From positions 1 through 41,608 of the forward strand of contig CAIKNE010000057.1 of assembly GCA_903828695.1 (NCBI GenBank): DNA of 41,608 nucleotides. The letters run 5' to 3'. Positions 27,123 through 37,194 of this stretch are shown piece by piece (positions within the stretch are counted from its first letter, which is position 1; each line of letters starts with the position of its first letter). A program made the position numbers and the translations under genes. The notes under the pieces were generated by a model that ran no database searches, was not told the origin of the DNA, and saw only the letters and a program-made list of their open reading frames with translations. Origin of the DNA: an uncultured Burkholderiales bacterium (lineage in GTDB: Bacteria > Pseudomonadota > Gammaproteobacteria > Burkholderiales > Burkholderiaceae_C).

Positions 27123-28910
27123 TCATAGGGGGGCTTTGAGTCGCTCGATGGTTTCTTTTAAAACGTCATCATCAGGATTCAATTTGAGACCCTCGCCCCA
27201 AATTTTTAGGGCGTCGGAATTTTTTTTAAGAACCCACAACACCTCCCCCAAATGAGCTGCGATTTCGGGGTCGGATTTGCTCGCGTAAGCACGCTCCAAA
27301 ATAGCCAGGGCCTCCACCTTATTGCCTAAGCGAAACTCTACCCAACCTAAGCTGTCGGTGATGAAAGGATCATCGGGGGAGAATTCCAGGGCTTTGGTGA
27401 TCAACTTCTTAGCCTCTGGGAGCATTAGATTTCGGTCCGCTAGAGAAAAACCAAGCGCGTTATAAGCTTGTACGTAGTCGGGCTGCTTTGCAATGATGGA
27501 GCGCAAAATCTTCTCCATATCGCTGTATCGTTTGAGCTTTTCGGCAACCATCGACATCTCATAAGCTATGTCAAAATCGTTAGGATTCGATTTCAAGTAC
27601 TTGGCCAAGATGTTGTAAGCACTCTCGTAGACTTTGTTCTCTCGGTAGAGTTGCGCTTTAGCAAGGACTTTACTCCTTACTTCGCCAGCGGTTTTGCTAG
27701 GCAAACCGTCTATCAGATCGATCGCATCCTCCAATTTGCCTTTGCCGGCCATAATACTTGCCCGTTGGAACTGAGCCCGCATCACCAAAATGGGATCCTC
27801 TATTTTGAGCAGCCAACTGTCAGCCAAACTAGGGTCGTTTTGCTTTTGAGCAATCTGTGCCATCATAAGGTAAGCCTGCCCCATGCCTTGTGAGTTAACG
27901 CCGCCTGGATTCTCGCCGGCTAGCTTCAGGTAAGTCTTGATCGAATCTTGAGCCTTCTCAAGCTGACCTTGCTCGAGTTGTAAGCTACCCAGTAGCAACC
28001 ATCCGTCAGGGAACTCAGGGGACTTGAGTGTGATTTGAACAAGCTGATCGCCCGCCTCACTCAAGCGGTCCATCTCTATCAGGCTTCTAACCCACTGTAG
28101 GCGTACGCTGGGATTGGTTTGCATCTCCAAGGCTGGTTTAAGTAAGTCCTCTGCACCTGGGGTGTGGGTGCTGGCGAGTTCAATCGCTAAGAGTGTTCCC
28201 TGTGTTGATTGTGGGTCAGCGGCAAGGCCTTTTTGAAGGGCTTGTAGCGAAGACTCAGACATGGCGGCCATCAGACGCATTCTGGCGATCGTAATCCAGC
28301 TCACAGCGGTCGTGTCAGCCCGGGTTTTAAAAGAAACCAGGCTTTGTTCAACGACTTTTAAGGCAAGAGCTTTATCGTTGACCTGTGCGTATAACTGAGG
28401 AATGAGGGAGATGGCCTTTGACTGCTCAATTTGCGAGGTCAGGGCTAGATCAGTTTTGAGAGGTTCCTCGGTTTGCTCAATTTTATTGAGAGCCAATAAA
28501 ATATCTAAAACATAGCGATTTGCTTCCTTAGAGGTTGGATCTAAATGTTTCCAGGATTTAGCGGCCTCTAACGCAGAAGGTCCAGAGCGGGCATGCAAGG
28601 CGATATCTACGGCTCGTTTGTAGAGCCCAGGATCTTTTGACTTCTTTGCGGCGTCCATAATGAAGGAGTATCCAGTTGAGGGTACCCCTTGCTCGTTGTT
28701 GAGTTCACCCAGCAAAATCTCTAGTAACAATTCACCACTTAAATTGGAATTGGCAACGTGCTCCTCAGAACTCTTTGCCGCGCTTGGTGCGCTTTGAGCC
28801 GGCGCTTTCAAATCTTTGGTGCTTCTGGTCTTGGGGGGGGCAGCTAAACTGGCGTTGACACCCATCAGAACACTCAGGGCTAAGCCAATGATGGATGCCG
28901 ACCTTGACAA
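27123..28910 (-). CDS. Exported tetratricopeptide-repeat protein
   Basis: A TPR-rich protein encoded upstream of lolB, as in many betaproteobacteria. The chosen TTG at 28910 has AAAGGGA upstream and gives a clean signal peptide (SRSASIIGLALSVLMGVNASLA, cut before APP) and 595 residues. Longer in-frame starts exist (ATG 29009, ATG 29054), but the reading frame then continues antisense into mutM and loses any signal-like character. At least a dozen helical repeats are visible, with TPR-like segments such as LLLGSLQLEQGQLEKAQDS, AYNALGFSLADRNL and DSLGWVEFRLGNKVEALAIL. By inference it scaffolds envelope protein or lipoprotein complexes; the function is unproven. Confidence 0.85.
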   Translation of the reverse strand: MSRSASIIGLALSVLMGVNASLAAPPKTRSTKDLKAPAQSAPSAAKSSEEHVANSNLSGELLLEILLGELNNEQGVPSTGYSFIMDAAKKSKDPGLYKRAVDIALHARSGPSALEAAKSWKHLDPTSKEANRYVLDILLALNKIEQTEEPLKTDLALTSQIEQSKAISLIPQLYAQVNDKALALKVVEQSLVSFKTRADTTAVSWITIARMRLMAAMSESSLQALQKGLAADPQSTQGTLLAIELASTHTPGAEDLLKPALEMQTNPSVRLQWVRSLIEMDRLSEAGDQLVQITLKSPEFPDGWLLLGSLQLEQGQLEKAQDSIKTYLKLAGENPGGVNSQGMGQAYLMMAQIAQKQNDPSLADSWLLKIEDPILVMRAQFQRASIMAGKGKLEDAIDLIDGLPSKTAGEVRSKVLAKAQLYRENKVYESAYNILAKYLKSNPNDFDIAYEMSMVAEKLKRYSDMEKILRSIIAKQPDYVQAYNALGFSLADRNLMLPEAKKLITKALEFSPDDPFITDSLGWVEFRLGNKVEALAILERAYASKSDPEIAAHLGEVLWVLKKNSDALKIWGEGLKLNPDDDVLKETIERLKAPL

Positions 28911-29094
28911 TCGGCATCCCTTTGAGGTGCATCTCAAGGTACCACCCTTTGATGGGGTGATCCAGTGTGCGAATGTGTGTTTTTTGCCATACGAAGTCAG
29001 AGATTTCATCGAACTAATTAGGGCTAAATTTCGGAGATTGAGTAGGGCTTGCATAGTGAGATGATAATGCCAAGGAACTATATTTTGCACATCC

Positions 29095-29916
29095 ATGCCC
29101 GAATTACCAGAAGTTGAAGTAACCAGACTTAGTTTTGCCCACCAAATCAAAGGGGCACAAATACAAAGTGCGCACCTAGGAAAGCCGCTCAGATGGCCGT
29201 TGGGGTGTTCGACCAGTGATTTGCAAGGACTAACGGTAAAGCGCGTGAACCGACGCGGCAAATATTTGTTGATTGAAATGGACCCATCCCTCTTAATCTT
29301 GCATTTAGGGATGTCCGGTTCCCTCAGGTTTGAGTCCTTAAACGAGTCCCGCTTGAATACCAAATTGCACGATCATTTTGTGTTGAAGACCAACCGGGGT
29401 ATCCTCACGCTAAATGATCCGAGGCGGTTTGGGGCGGTCGTTTTCGCACCTGAATTCAACGCCCCCATAGTCAGCAAGTTGCTCGGTAAATTGGGTGTGG
29501 AGCCTTTAGGTGAGGATTTCACGCCTCTTCAACTCTACAAAGCCCTAAGACAGCGCAGGGTTAATATCAAACAAGCGTTATTGGGGGGGCAGATTGTGGT
29601 CGGTGTTGGAAACATTTATGCGAGTGAATCTTTATTTATGGCACGCATTCGGCCAACCCGCTCAAGCTCAAAAATTACCAAATCCCAGTGTTCGCTTTTG
29701 CACCGTGCAATACGGGAGACTTTAACGCGTGCCATAGAGGTGGGGGGCAGTACCCTTCAAAACTTCTCAAACGCGATGGGTGAGAGTGGATACTTCCAGT
29801 TAGAGAGTTTTGTCTACGCCAGACAAGGACAGCCCTGCAAGCTATGTCAAACCCCTATCAAACAAATCGTTCAAGGTCAGCGCTCGACATTTTTTTGTCC
29901 TGTCTGTCAGAAATGA
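29095..29916 (+). CDS. mutM: Formamidopyrimidine-DNA glycosylase
   Basis: MutM removes 8-oxoguanine and ring-opened purines. The 273-residue product begins PELPEVEV (the catalytic N-terminal proline after Met removal, with E2). It shows [15 protein letters not shown] [13 protein letters not shown], the H2TH domain ([20 protein letters not shown]) and the C-terminal zinc finger CKLCQTP...CPVCQ. It diverges from the TPR gene and is followed by mutY 18 nt later, so the two GO-repair enzymes are together. Confidence 0.98.
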   Translation: MPELPEVEVTRLSFAHQIKGAQIQSAHLGKPLRWPLGCSTSDLQGLTVKRVNRRGKYLLIEMDPSLLILHLGMSGSLRFESLNESRLNTKLHDHFVLKTNRGILTLNDPRRFGAVVFAPEFNAPIVSKLLGKLGVEPLGEDFTPLQLYKALRQRRVNIKQALLGGQIVVGVGNIYASESLFMARIRPTRSSSKITKSQCSLLHRAIRETLTRAIEVGGSTLQNFSNAMGESGYFQLESFVYARQGQPCKLCQTPIKQIVQGQRSTFFCPVCQK

Positions 29917-29934
29917 ACACATCATTTTTAAATT

Positions 29935-31086
29935 GTGGCGAGCTCTAAACCAACTTTGACACCTCCCTTTGGTTCTAATACACCAGTGGGAAAGAGAGAT
30001 AGTTTTGCCTCTGTTTTGGTTAAATGGCAACGAACTCACGGTCGACACGACTTGCCTTGGCAGGTGGTTTTGGATCCCTACAGGGTTTGGGTGTCGGAGA
30101 TCATGCTTCAGCAAACGCAGGTCGTAACCGTTATTTCTTACTATGAACGCTTTATGCAGCGCTTTCCAACCGTTCAAAGTCTGGCAAAGGCAAACCAAGA
30201 CGAAGTCCTGGGTCTGTGGAGTGGGCTTGGGTATTACTCGCGGGCCAGAAATCTGCACCGCTGCGCACAAGACATTGTGCGTTTGCACGGTGGAGACTTT
30301 CCGCGTGATTTCCAAACGCTCCAAACGCTTGCTGGAATTGGTCCTAGCACCGCGGCTGCAATTGCCTCTATCTGCTTTGCCGAGCGTGTACCCATCTTAG
30401 ACGGAAATGTTAAGCGCGTTTTAACCCGGCTGATGGGGTATGGATTAGATTTATCAGTTTCCTCAAACTTAAAAGAGCTTTGGGGTTTGGCGATGCAGGT
30501 ACTGCCCGCATCCAATCAAGACATGCCAACGTACACCCAGGGCATCATGGATTTGGGGGCAACGGTGTGCACACCCAAAAATCCAAAATGTGGAGTTTGT
30601 CCTGCGAAGAATTTGTGTGTCGCGGTGCGCAGTGGTGAGCCGCACCTATACCCGGTAAAAACCAAGAAAATCAAGCGCACGACACATTCTTTGTGGTTGC
30701 TGTGTCTGATCAACGAGAGGCATCAAATTTGGCTTGAAAAAAGACCTGCCAAAGGCATATGGGCCGGACTTTATTGTATTCCTGTACTCAATACCCAGGA
30801 GGAATTAGAGGCGTGTGCCGCGCTTGTTGGAGCTAAAAAGCTTCATCATAGGGAGCCGGTGACGCACGCGCTAACGCACAAGGAGCTGATTTTGCACTGG
30901 ACTCAAACGAAGCACTTTAACTCTAAAAAATTGAGCCAACCCAACCCAGCCCAACTCAATAACCCACACAACACAGACGGCCCCTTCTCAAATGGAGCCT
31001 GGTTTAGCATGAGGAGTTGGTCGCCTCTGGGTTTGCCCGCGCCGGTTAGAAAATTGATGATGCAGGTGGTGTCTGAACTCAACTAG
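29935..31086 (+). CDS. mutY: A/G-specific adenine glycosylase
   Basis: MutY removes adenine mispaired with 8-oxoguanine. The 383-residue product starts at a GTG (no nearby ATG keeps the domain). It shows [23 protein letters not shown] (catalytic Glu), the helix-hairpin-helix [17 protein letters not shown], the catalytic Asp in [11 protein letters not shown], the iron-sulfur motif [17 protein letters not shown], and a C-terminal NUDIX-like 8-oxoG recognition domain. Its stop TAG and the stop of convergent rapZ overlap within a shared CTAG. Confidence 0.97.
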   Translation: MASSKPTLTPPFGSNTPVGKRDSFASVLVKWQRTHGRHDLPWQVVLDPYRVWVSEIMLQQTQVVTVISYYERFMQRFPTVQSLAKANQDEVLGLWSGLGYYSRARNLHRCAQDIVRLHGGDFPRDFQTLQTLAGIGPSTAAAIASICFAERVPILDGNVKRVLTRLMGYGLDLSVSSNLKELWGLAMQVLPASNQDMPTYTQGIMDLGATVCTPKNPKCGVCPAKNLCVAVRSGEPHLYPVKTKKIKRTTHSLWLLCLINERHQIWLEKRPAKGIWAGLYCIPVLNTQEELEACAALVGAKKLHHREPVTHALTHKELILHWTQTKHFNSKKLSQPNPAQLNNPHNTDGPFSNGAWFSMRSWSPLGLPAPVRKLMMQVVSELN

Positions 31087-31985
31087 TCACCAAGTTCACG
31101 GTGACGTTTTAAGGTGACCCAGTTGGTGGAGAATTCTGTAGCCAGTTTTTCAACCAAATAGACGGACCTGTGTTGACCACCCGTGCAGCCAATTGCAACA
31201 GTGACATAGCTGCGGTGGTCCTCATCTAAGGCAGGGAGCCAATTGCTTACAAATTGTGAGATCTGTTGAGCCATGGCCTGGACACTTGCGTGTTGATCTA
31301 GCCAATGGGATACAGGCGCATCCCTGCCCGTTAAAGATTTAAGATTGGATTCGTAGTGCGGATTGGGCAGCATTCTGACGTCAAATACATAATCAGCGTG
31401 AACGGGAATTCCACGTTTGAAGGCAAATGATTCAAACATGAGAGTGAGCGCTGCAGCAGGGGCGCCAATCAATGCGTGAATGTAGCTTTGCAGTTTGGAG
31501 TTTTTTAGTAAACTGGTATCAATAATGTGCGACATCTCCCGTAGATCGGCGAGCAACTCTCGCTCCAACTCAATGGACTCACCCAGGTTTCGAATACTTG
31601 GGTTGCTCGAGTTCCCGGACTCGCCAGTGGGATTGGCGGTGCTGGGTGGGGTTGATTGAGATAGGGGATGACGTCTGCGGGTCTCAGAGTAGCGGTGAAC
31701 GAGAGTGTCCGTGTTGGACTCTAAAAAGAGCAGTCTAATATTAATATTTCTTTCCCTGAGCTTTTTGAGTTGAGCAGGTACTAAGTGAAGTGCTCCACGA
31801 CTCCTCACGTCCATGGCAATTGCGACTTTCTCTGCTTTTAACTTGTTCTCCAGATCCACAAAGGAGATGAGCAGTTCTGGGGGGAGGTTGTCCACGCAGT
31901 AATAACCCAAATCCTCCAGGGCGTGCAGCGCAACGGACTTGCCAGAGCCAGACATGCCAGTGATCAAAACGAGTTCACTGCTCAT
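31083..31985 (-). CDS. rapZ: RNase adapter protein RapZ
   Basis: RapZ is a nucleotide-binding protein; in E. coli it guides RNase E to the small RNA GlmZ. From the ATG at 31985, which has AGGAG 8 nt upstream, the product is 300 residues. It has a Walker A ([21 protein letters not shown]), [11 protein letters not shown], and the C-terminal signature [18 protein letters not shown] Ser/Pro/Asn-rich insert of about 25 residues follows RRRHPLS near residue 110, absent from typical homologues. The start lies 11 nt inside the recN end. An in-frame ATG at 32042 is an unlikely longer start. Confidence 0.95.
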   Translation of the reverse strand: MSSELVLITGMSGSGKSVALHALEDLGYYCVDNLPPELLISFVDLENKLKAEKVAIAMDVRSRGALHLVPAQLKKLRERNINIRLLFLESNTDTLVHRYSETRRRHPLSQSTPPSTANPTGESGNSSNPSIRNLGESIELERELLADLREMSHIIDTSLLKNSKLQSYIHALIGAPAAALTLMFESFAFKRGIPVHADYVFDVRMLPNPHYESNLKSLTGRDAPVSHWLDQHASVQAMAQQISQFVSNWLPALDEDHRSYVTVAIGCTGGQHRSVYLVEKLATEFSTNWVTLKRHRELGD

Positions 31986-33702
31986 GACTGGTGCTCCTGC
32001 TTTTTTGGGTCGGCGCTTTAGCTGAGGACGCTTTATCGTCAACTTTACTCATCTGTTGTAGCATTTCTTTGGCATGTGCAAGCGTGGTCTCTGAGAGCGC
32101 CTCGCCGCCCAGCATCCTTGCAATTTCCTTGACCCGTTCCTCATTTGTCACGCACTGCATTTGACTTAATGTTCCGCCCGAACTGGGGGATTTAGAAACA
32201 ACCCAGTGGTGATCCGCGCAGGCTGCAACTTGGGGGAGGTGGGTGACGGCTAGCACCTGGCGGTCTTGGCCAAGTTTTTTCATGAGTTTTCCAACCGTCT
32301 GTGCAACCGCACCGCCCACTCCTGAATCAACCTCATCGAAGATCAGGGTCTGTGCCTCACCCAGTTGACTCGTTGTAACCGCTATGGCCAAAGAAATGCG
32401 AGAGAGCTCGCCCCCCGAGGCTACCTTCGCGACAGCTCTTGGGGTCGCGCCTGAATGAGCCGCCACCAAGAACGCAACCTCCTCAAGACCGTAAGGTCCT
32501 GGTTGATCAGCGGCGTCGATTTGAACGACGAAGGACCCTCCCTGCATCCCAAGTCCTTGCATGGCCTGGGTGATGGCGCTGGAGAGTTTAGGTGCTGCCT
32601 GCCCCCTTAACTTACCGATGTCTTTGGCTTGTGCGTTGTACGCCTTTTGCGCTGCTAACTCACTGGCCTCTAGCGCGCCTAAATCGACGGCGCGGTCTAG
32701 CCTTTGGAGCTCTGTTTTCCAAGAGACATAAAGTTCGGGAAGTTCACCGGGCTGCCTTTTATAACGCCTGGCTAAAGACAGCCACAAAGACATCCGCTCA
32801 TCGAGTTCAGCAAGTCTTTCAGGATCAAGGTCAGTTCTTTTGAGCCAAGACTGAAGGGAGTGTGCTACATCCGATATCTGAGCGCTTGCAGACGCCAGTG
32901 CCTCACTTAACTCGTTAAATTCAGGATCAAGGTGGGCGTTCGAGTCAAGTTCGGACTGGGCGTTGGCAATAAATTGATTGGCCCCTTCTTCATCTCCTTG
33001 CAATGCGTTGTATGCCTTTTGAGCAACTTCGATCAGGGTTTGTGCATTGGCAAGTCGGGTGTGCTGCGTATTCAGGGTTTCCCACTCGTTGGCTTCTGGT
33101 GCGAGCTTATCGACTTCTGTGATTTGCCAAATAAGGCGTTCACGCTCGGAGTGCAGTTTATCTTGCTCAGTGCGCGCGCGCGCCAATTCTAGTTTAGCCT
33201 CACGCCATTCGTTCCAAAGCCTCAATAATGGTGCAGTGGATATGCCCGCATAAGCGTCCAAGAGCGCTCGAACGGAATTGGGCCTAGTGAGGCTTTGCCA
33301 AGCGTGTTGACCGTGAATGTCAATCAGTCGCTCGCCAATCTCTCTGAGTTGTGTTGCCGTAGCTGGACTTGCGTTGATCCAAGCTCTGCTTTTGCCCCCC
33401 GTATCAATAACTCGTTTAAGAAGTAGTTCGGTTTGGCCGGGCTCGAAGCTAAAACCTTGTTCTTCAAGCCAAGGCTCGAGACTTTTGGAGGCCTCAATTT
33501 CAAGGGTGATCTCAGTTTTAGAGGCTCCTTCACGAATAACGGAGGACTCCGCCCGACTTCCAAGTGCCAACTGAATGGCGTCGATCAAAATAGATTTGCC
33601 CGCACCCGTCTCGCCGCTTAGGACTGAGAATCCGTTGGAGAGGTCCAACTCTAGGTGCTTGACGATGACAAAATCTTTCAGTGTGATCCGCTTTAAACTC
33701 AT
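31975..33702 (-). CDS. recN: DNA repair protein RecN
   Basis: RecN is an SMC-like ATPase acting at double-strand breaks. The 575-residue product has the Walker A ([20 protein letters not shown]), a long central coiled-coil region rich in Glu, Ala and Leu (about residues 150-370), the signature [14 protein letters not shown], and the Walker [13 protein letters not shown], followed by [13 protein letters not shown]. The start overlaps the nadK stop by four bases (ATGA), showing coupling. The C-terminal tail is Ser/Lys-rich. Confidence 0.97.
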   Translation of the reverse strand: MSLKRITLKDFVIVKHLELDLSNGFSVLSGETGAGKSILIDAIQLALGSRAESSVIREGASKTEITLEIEASKSLEPWLEEQGFSFEPGQTELLLKRVIDTGGKSRAWINASPATATQLREIGERLIDIHGQHAWQSLTRPNSVRALLDAYAGISTAPLLRLWNEWREAKLELARARTEQDKLHSERERLIWQITEVDKLAPEANEWETLNTQHTRLANAQTLIEVAQKAYNALQGDEEGANQFIANAQSELDSNAHLDPEFNELSEALASASAQISDVAHSLQSWLKRTDLDPERLAELDERMSLWLSLARRYKRQPGELPELYVSWKTELQRLDRAVDLGALEASELAAQKAYNAQAKDIGKLRGQAAPKLSSAITQAMQGLGMQGGSFVVQIDAADQPGPYGLEEVAFLVAAHSGATPRAVAKVASGGELSRISLAIAVTTSQLGEAQTLIFDEVDSGVGGAVAQTVGKLMKKLGQDRQVLAVTHLPQVAACADHHWVVSKSPSSGGTLSQMQCVTNEERVKEIARMLGGEALSETTLAHAKEMLQQMSKVDDKASSAKAPTQKSRSTSHEQ

Positions 33703-34643
33703 GCCACACCCTCATTCCAGTGGAGTTTTTTACGAAGAGTATCAAAATAACTCCAGCCCACAGGGTGCAAAAAGCGTGCTCTGTGCTCTGATTTAGATAC
33801 CTCAATGCGGTCCCCTTTGATGAGGGACGCTAAGGACTGCATGTCAAAGTTTGCACTCGCGTCCTTACCCGATACGAGCTCAACGGTGATTTGTGCATCA
33901 TCCCCTAGAACAATGGGACGGTTGGATAAGGTGTGCGGAGCAATCGGCACTAGCACCCAGCCCTTTAACGCGGGGTGAATGATCGGGCCCCCCGATGAGA
34001 GGGCGTAGGCGGTGGATCCTGTTGGGGTTGCGATGATTAATCCGTCTGCGCGTTGGTTGGACAAGAAGTATCCGTTCACCTCTACCCTTAGCTCGACCAT
34101 GCCCGATGTTGCACCTCTATTGAGGACAACGTCGTTCATAGCAAGAGTGCTGAAAACGCAGGCATCATCTCGAATGACTTTACCGAGAAATAAACTCCTA
34201 AAATCCTCTGTATAGTTACCTTGGAGCATAGGCGCTAAGGTGGTCTCAATTTGATCAAGCGCGATGTCGGTAATAAATCCGAGGCGCCCTTGGTTGATCC
34301 CGATAAGGGGGACGCCGTAAGGTGCGAGTTGTCTACCGAATCCAAGCATGGTGCCGTCTCCGCCGACCACGATGGCTAGGTCACACGTTTTGCCTATTTG
34401 TTGAATGTTTTGAATCTGAGGGCTTATCAGATCGCAGCTTGCTGCGGTCTCTTGCTCAATAATCACATCTGCACCTTGAAGATGCAAAAAATGAGTTAAG
34501 CTCTGCAATATCTGAGAGGTTGTGGGGGCGGGTTTGGCTTTTGGTTTAGACGAATGCAATCCGTCCAAAGCCCTTGGAGCTTTTTCTCTGACTTCTTTGG
34601 CATACTTGCCAATCAGCGCTATTTGTCTAAATTTTGATTTCAT
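33699..34643 (-). CDS. nadK: NAD kinase
   Basis: NadK phosphorylates NAD to NADP. The 314-residue product has the catalytic [11 protein letters not shown] motif, [28 protein letters not shown], and the glycine-rich [17 protein letters not shown] short variable stretch near residue 30-45 ([11 protein letters not shown]) follows the first strand. It is first in a nadK-recN-rapZ minus-strand operon and diverges from hrcA with 33 nt between the starts, so promoters must overlap coding ends or be shared. Confidence 0.97.
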   Translation of the reverse strand: MKSKFRQIALIGKYAKEVREKAPRALDGLHSSKPKAKPAPTTSQILQSLTHFLHLQGADVIIEQETAASCDLISPQIQNIQQIGKTCDLAIVVGGDGTMLGFGRQLAPYGVPLIGINQGRLGFITDIALDQIETTLAPMLQGNYTEDFRSLFLGKVIRDDACVFSTLAMNDVVLNRGATSGMVELRVEVNGYFLSNQRADGLIIATPTGSTAYALSSGGPIIHPALKGWVLVPIAPHTLSNRPIVLGDDAQITVELVSGKDASANFDMQSLASLIKGDRIEVSKSEHRARFLHPVGWSYFDTLRKKLHWNEGVA

Positions 34644-34676
34644 AGGGAAATTAAATCACTAAAATCTGTCTTCTGT

Positions 34677-35684
34677 ATGAATATGCTTGATGAACGTGCC
34701 AAGTTTTTGTTAAAAACACTGGTCGAGCGCTACATTGCCGACGGGCAACCTGTGGCCTCTCGTACTTTGTCTAAAACCTCTGGCATTGAGCTCTCTCCGG
34801 CAACGATTAGAAACGTGATGGCTGATTTAGAGGACTTGGGTCTGATTACGAGTCCTCATACCTCAGCCGGTAGGATCCCCACATCTAGGGGGTACAGACT
34901 CTTTGTTGACACGATGCTGACCACCAAACTGGACGTTCTTGAGACGCCCGTTTTGCAATCCGATCAGCCGCAAAAAATTATTTCAAACGCCGCCAATTTG
35001 TTGTCGAGTCTCTCACACTTTGTGGGTGTTGTCATGGTTCCTAAGCGAGGCATGGTTTTTCGTCACATTGAGTTCATGAGACTGTCCGAAAAAAGGCTCC
35101 TGGTTATTATTGTTTCTCCTGACGGCGATGTACAAAATAGGGTTATTCTGACGGAATCGGACTACTCAGCACAGCAGCTCATTGAAACCTCAAACTACCT
35201 GAATTCTAATTACTCCGGCATGAGCTTTGATTTGGTTCGGGAGAAACTGAAGGCTGAGATGGATTCCCTTAGGGGGGAGATTGGTAAGTTAATGCAGGCA
35301 GCGGTCCAGGTTAGCACAGAGGTCCTAACGCAGGCCCAAGACGAGGTCATCATCAGTGGTGAGCGCAATTTGTTGTCGGTCAGCGATTTTTCGGGAGATT
35401 TGGGGCAACTTAGGCGCGCTTTTGATTTATTTGAGCAAAAGGCGCAATTGCTTCAACTTATGGAGAGCTCTGCTAAGGCAGATGGCGTGCGTATTTATAT
35501 AGGTGGAGAGAGTCAGGTCGTGCCAGTAGAGGAGTTATCCGTGGTCAGCGCAAAATATGAGATGGACGGTCAAGTTGTTGGAACATTAGGCGTAATTGGA
35601 CCAACAAGAATGCACTACGAGCGGATGATCCAAATTGTTGACCTTACCTCAAAGCTTTTGACAAATGCGCTGAGTCACAAGTAA
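34677..35684 (+). CDS. hrcA: Heat-inducible transcription repressor HrcA
   Basis: HrcA represses heat-shock genes by binding CIRCE and depends on GroE for folding in studied bacteria. The 335-residue product has the N-terminal winged helix ([52 protein letters not shown]) and the family effector domain ending [17 protein letters not shown]. Length is typical. It diverges from nadK. A CIRCE copy is seen in this window only upstream of rpoH; none is visible before hrcA itself. Confidence 0.97.
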   Translation: MNMLDERAKFLLKTLVERYIADGQPVASRTLSKTSGIELSPATIRNVMADLEDLGLITSPHTSAGRIPTSRGYRLFVDTMLTTKLDVLETPVLQSDQPQKIISNAANLLSSLSHFVGVVMVPKRGMVFRHIEFMRLSEKRLLVIIVSPDGDVQNRVILTESDYSAQQLIETSNYLNSNYSGMSFDLVREKLKAEMDSLRGEIGKLMQAAVQVSTEVLTQAQDEVIISGERNLLSVSDFSGDLGQLRRAFDLFEQKAQLLQLMESSAKADGVRIYIGGESQVVPVEELSVVSAKYEMDGQVVGTLGVIGPTRMHYERMIQIVDLTSKLLTNALSHK

Positions 35685-35749
35685 AACATTTAAGATTGTT
35701 AACTTGCTTGACTGTTAGCGATCAATCTTCAGGTTAAAATAAGCCTTTA

Positions 35750-36037
35750 GGGCCTATAGCTCAGTTGGTTAGAGCAGAGGACTCATAGCGAGAGTTGTGC
35801 CATAGACGTGGAAACTGTTTATGGGATGGTGTCAAATTCGGAGAAAGCTAAAGGTAGAAATATCCAAGCTAACGCCGAGCCAAGCTTCAGTATGAAAGTG
35901 CTGTTGAAGGTGTAGAGACTAGACGGCACCCATCTAAGTTGAGCAATCAATATGATGAAGGCATAGTCCAGGGAGTTGTGAAAGCAACACAAACCGGAAT
36001 CCTTTGGTCCCTGGTTCGAGTCCAGGTGGGCCCACCA
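35750..36037 (+). tRNA. tRNA-Ile (CAU, lysidine type) interrupted by a group I intron
   Basis: Exons 35750-35786 and 35998-36037 join into a perfect 77-nt cloverleaf: acceptor GGGCCTA/TGGGCCC, D arm with AGTTGGTTA, anticodon loop CTCATAA, T arm CCTGG/CCAGG, encoded CCA. The anticodon CAT together with the GACTCATAATC and TGGTC features matches tRNA-Ile2, whose C34 is converted to lysidine by TilS, rather than initiator or elongator tRNA-Met. The intron sits directly after anticodon position 36. The spacing of TTGACT (35708) to TAAAAT (35735) upstream is too long for a standard promoter. A strong terminator follows. Confidence 0.95.
35787..35997 (+). ncRNA. Group I intron (IC3-like ribozyme) in tRNA-Ile
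   Basis: A 211-nt, ORF-less intron. The 5' splice site follows U (CAU) and the intron ends in G, as the class requires. Pairings: the guide GTG (35797-35799) to exon CAU (P1); P2 at 35800-35824 with a GGAAAC tetraloop cap; P3 GGTGTC (35828) with GGCACC (35925); P4 TTCGG with CCGAG; P7 GACTA (35917) with TAGTC (35964); P8 CATC/GATG; P9 closed by GAAA. The core segments GAAGGTGTAGAGACTAGACG and GAAGGCATAGTCCAGGGAG match those I recall for the Azoarcus tRNA-Ile(CAU) intron (about 205 nt), the model small self-splicing ribozyme. All core elements are intact, so self-splicing is expected. Confidence 0.95.
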
Positions 36038-36047
36038 ATAAAATCAA

Positions 36048-36078
36048 TGACTTAGCGTGAGAACGCTAGGTCATTTTT
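36048..36078 (+). terminator. Intrinsic terminator of the tRNA-Ile gene
   Basis: An 11-bp stem (TGACTTAGCGT / ACGCTAGGTCA, one G-U pair) with a GAGA loop, followed by TTTTT. It begins 10 nt after the encoded CCA. Confidence 0.9.
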
Positions 36079-36085
36079 CATTAAT

Positions 36086-36102
36086 GTGTAGTCGGTGTGT
36101 AG
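36086..36102 (+). repeat. Repeated GTGTAG motif beside the tRNA (integrase-arm-like)
   Basis: GTGTAG-TCG-GTGTGTAG lies just past the tRNA terminator. Its inner 11 bases, GTCGGTGTGTA, recur in inverted orientation at 41461-41471. Short direct repeats of this kind often lie between a tRNA attachment site and an integrase gene. No integrase is present in this window. Confidence 0.4.
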
Positions 36103-36235
36103 TAAATATCACCGCTATACCCCAATAGATATATGGATCTAGCTTGGAGCAATCAACTATTTCTTGCCCGTGGTTTATAGGTGCTCAAGGACTACTATCG
36201 GCCAATAGCAGCCATCCACCTAGCCCATACATGTT

Positions 36236-37177
36236 TTAATCTAAATCTTTATCACTAGTCGTTTTTAAGGCGGCAATTATCTTTTCCATATTGATATTAG
36301 GTATGCAAAGCCCTATGAATTCATAGGTGAAGCCTCGCAAAAAGTAGCCTTTTCTTAATGCAATCCGGGTCGTATTGGTTTCAAAAAGGTTTCCTGCATC
36401 TAGCAAACTTAGCTTGGTATCTCTCTCTGCTTGATAGGCCATGGATGCAATGATGCCGATACCAAGACCCAACTCTACATATGTTTTGATGACGTCAGCA
36501 TCTAGAGCGGACATTACGATGTCAGGCGTAATACCAGCTTTGGAGAAAGTTTCATCTACCGATTTTCGACCAGTAAATCCCTCGTGATAAGTCACTATTG
36601 GATATTCAGCTATATCTTCAAGGGATAAATTCTTCTTACCCTCAAGAGGATGACCCTTTGGCACAACAACAGTGTGGTGCCAACTGTAATACGGAAAGGT
36701 GACTAGCTCTGGATATTGATCAAGCGCCTCAGTAGCAATTCCAATATCTGCTCGACCCTCTAATAGCATTTGCACAATTTCGTGTGGACTGCCTTGATGA
36801 AGCGCTAGATGAACTTTTGGAAAACGTTGCTTAAATTGGCTGACCACATTTGGCAAGGCGTAACGCGCTTGAGTATGGGTAGTGGCAATTGTTAACTGAC
36901 CTTTATCGCTCTGACTAAATTGCTCACCCAATTGCTTGATGTTTTTTGCATCCAGCAATATTCTTTCAACAATAGTGAGGAGCTCTTTACCGGGTTCTGT
37001 AAGGCCAAGAAGTCGTTTGCCCTTGCGAACAAAGAGCTCAATGCCAAGTTCATCCTCCAAATCTAAGATATGTTTGCTTACACCGGATTGTGAAGTGGCC
37101 AATGCGTTGCCAACCTCGGTGAGGTTGAAGTTGCGGCGAACTGTTTCGCGGATGATGCGGAGTTGTTGAAAGTTCAT
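36236..37177 (-). CDS. cysB: CysB-type LysR regulator
   Basis: CysB activates sulfate-assimilation genes in response to N-acetylserine and is inhibited by sulfide or thiosulfate in enterics. The 313-residue product has an N-terminal helix-turn-helix (FNLTEVGNALATSQSGVSKHILDLEDELG), and the CysB/Cbl-specific ligand motif TIATTHTQARYALP near residue 100, followed by HQGSPHEIVQMLLEGRADIGIATE. It is the last gene of the minus-strand sulfate unit, 17 nt after cysA. Cbl is an alternative label, but CysB is more likely next to cysTWA-sbp. Confidence 0.9.
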   Translation of the reverse strand: MNFQQLRIIRETVRRNFNLTEVGNALATSQSGVSKHILDLEDELGIELFVRKGKRLLGLTEPGKELLTIVERILLDAKNIKQLGEQFSQSDKGQLTIATTHTQARYALPNVVSQFKQRFPKVHLALHQGSPHEIVQMLLEGRADIGIATEALDQYPELVTFPYYSWHHTVVVPKGHPLEGKKNLSLEDIAEYPIVTYHEGFTGRKSVDETFSKAGITPDIVMSALDADVIKTYVELGLGIGIIASMAYQAERDTKLSLLDAGNLFETNTTRIALRKGYFLRGFTYEFIGLCIPNINMEKIIAALKTTSDKDLD

Positions 37178-37194
37178 ACTTAATTATCTATGGT

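Noticed and set aside
28911-29363. N-terminal extension of the TPR protein across the mutM start
   Set aside because: It runs antisense to mutM, has no domain, and places the signal peptide internally; an internal start is far more likely.
35708-35740. Sigma-70 promoter for tRNA-Ile (TTGACT and TAAAAT)
   Set aside because: Spacing is about 21 nt, too long for a confident call; kept only as a remark.
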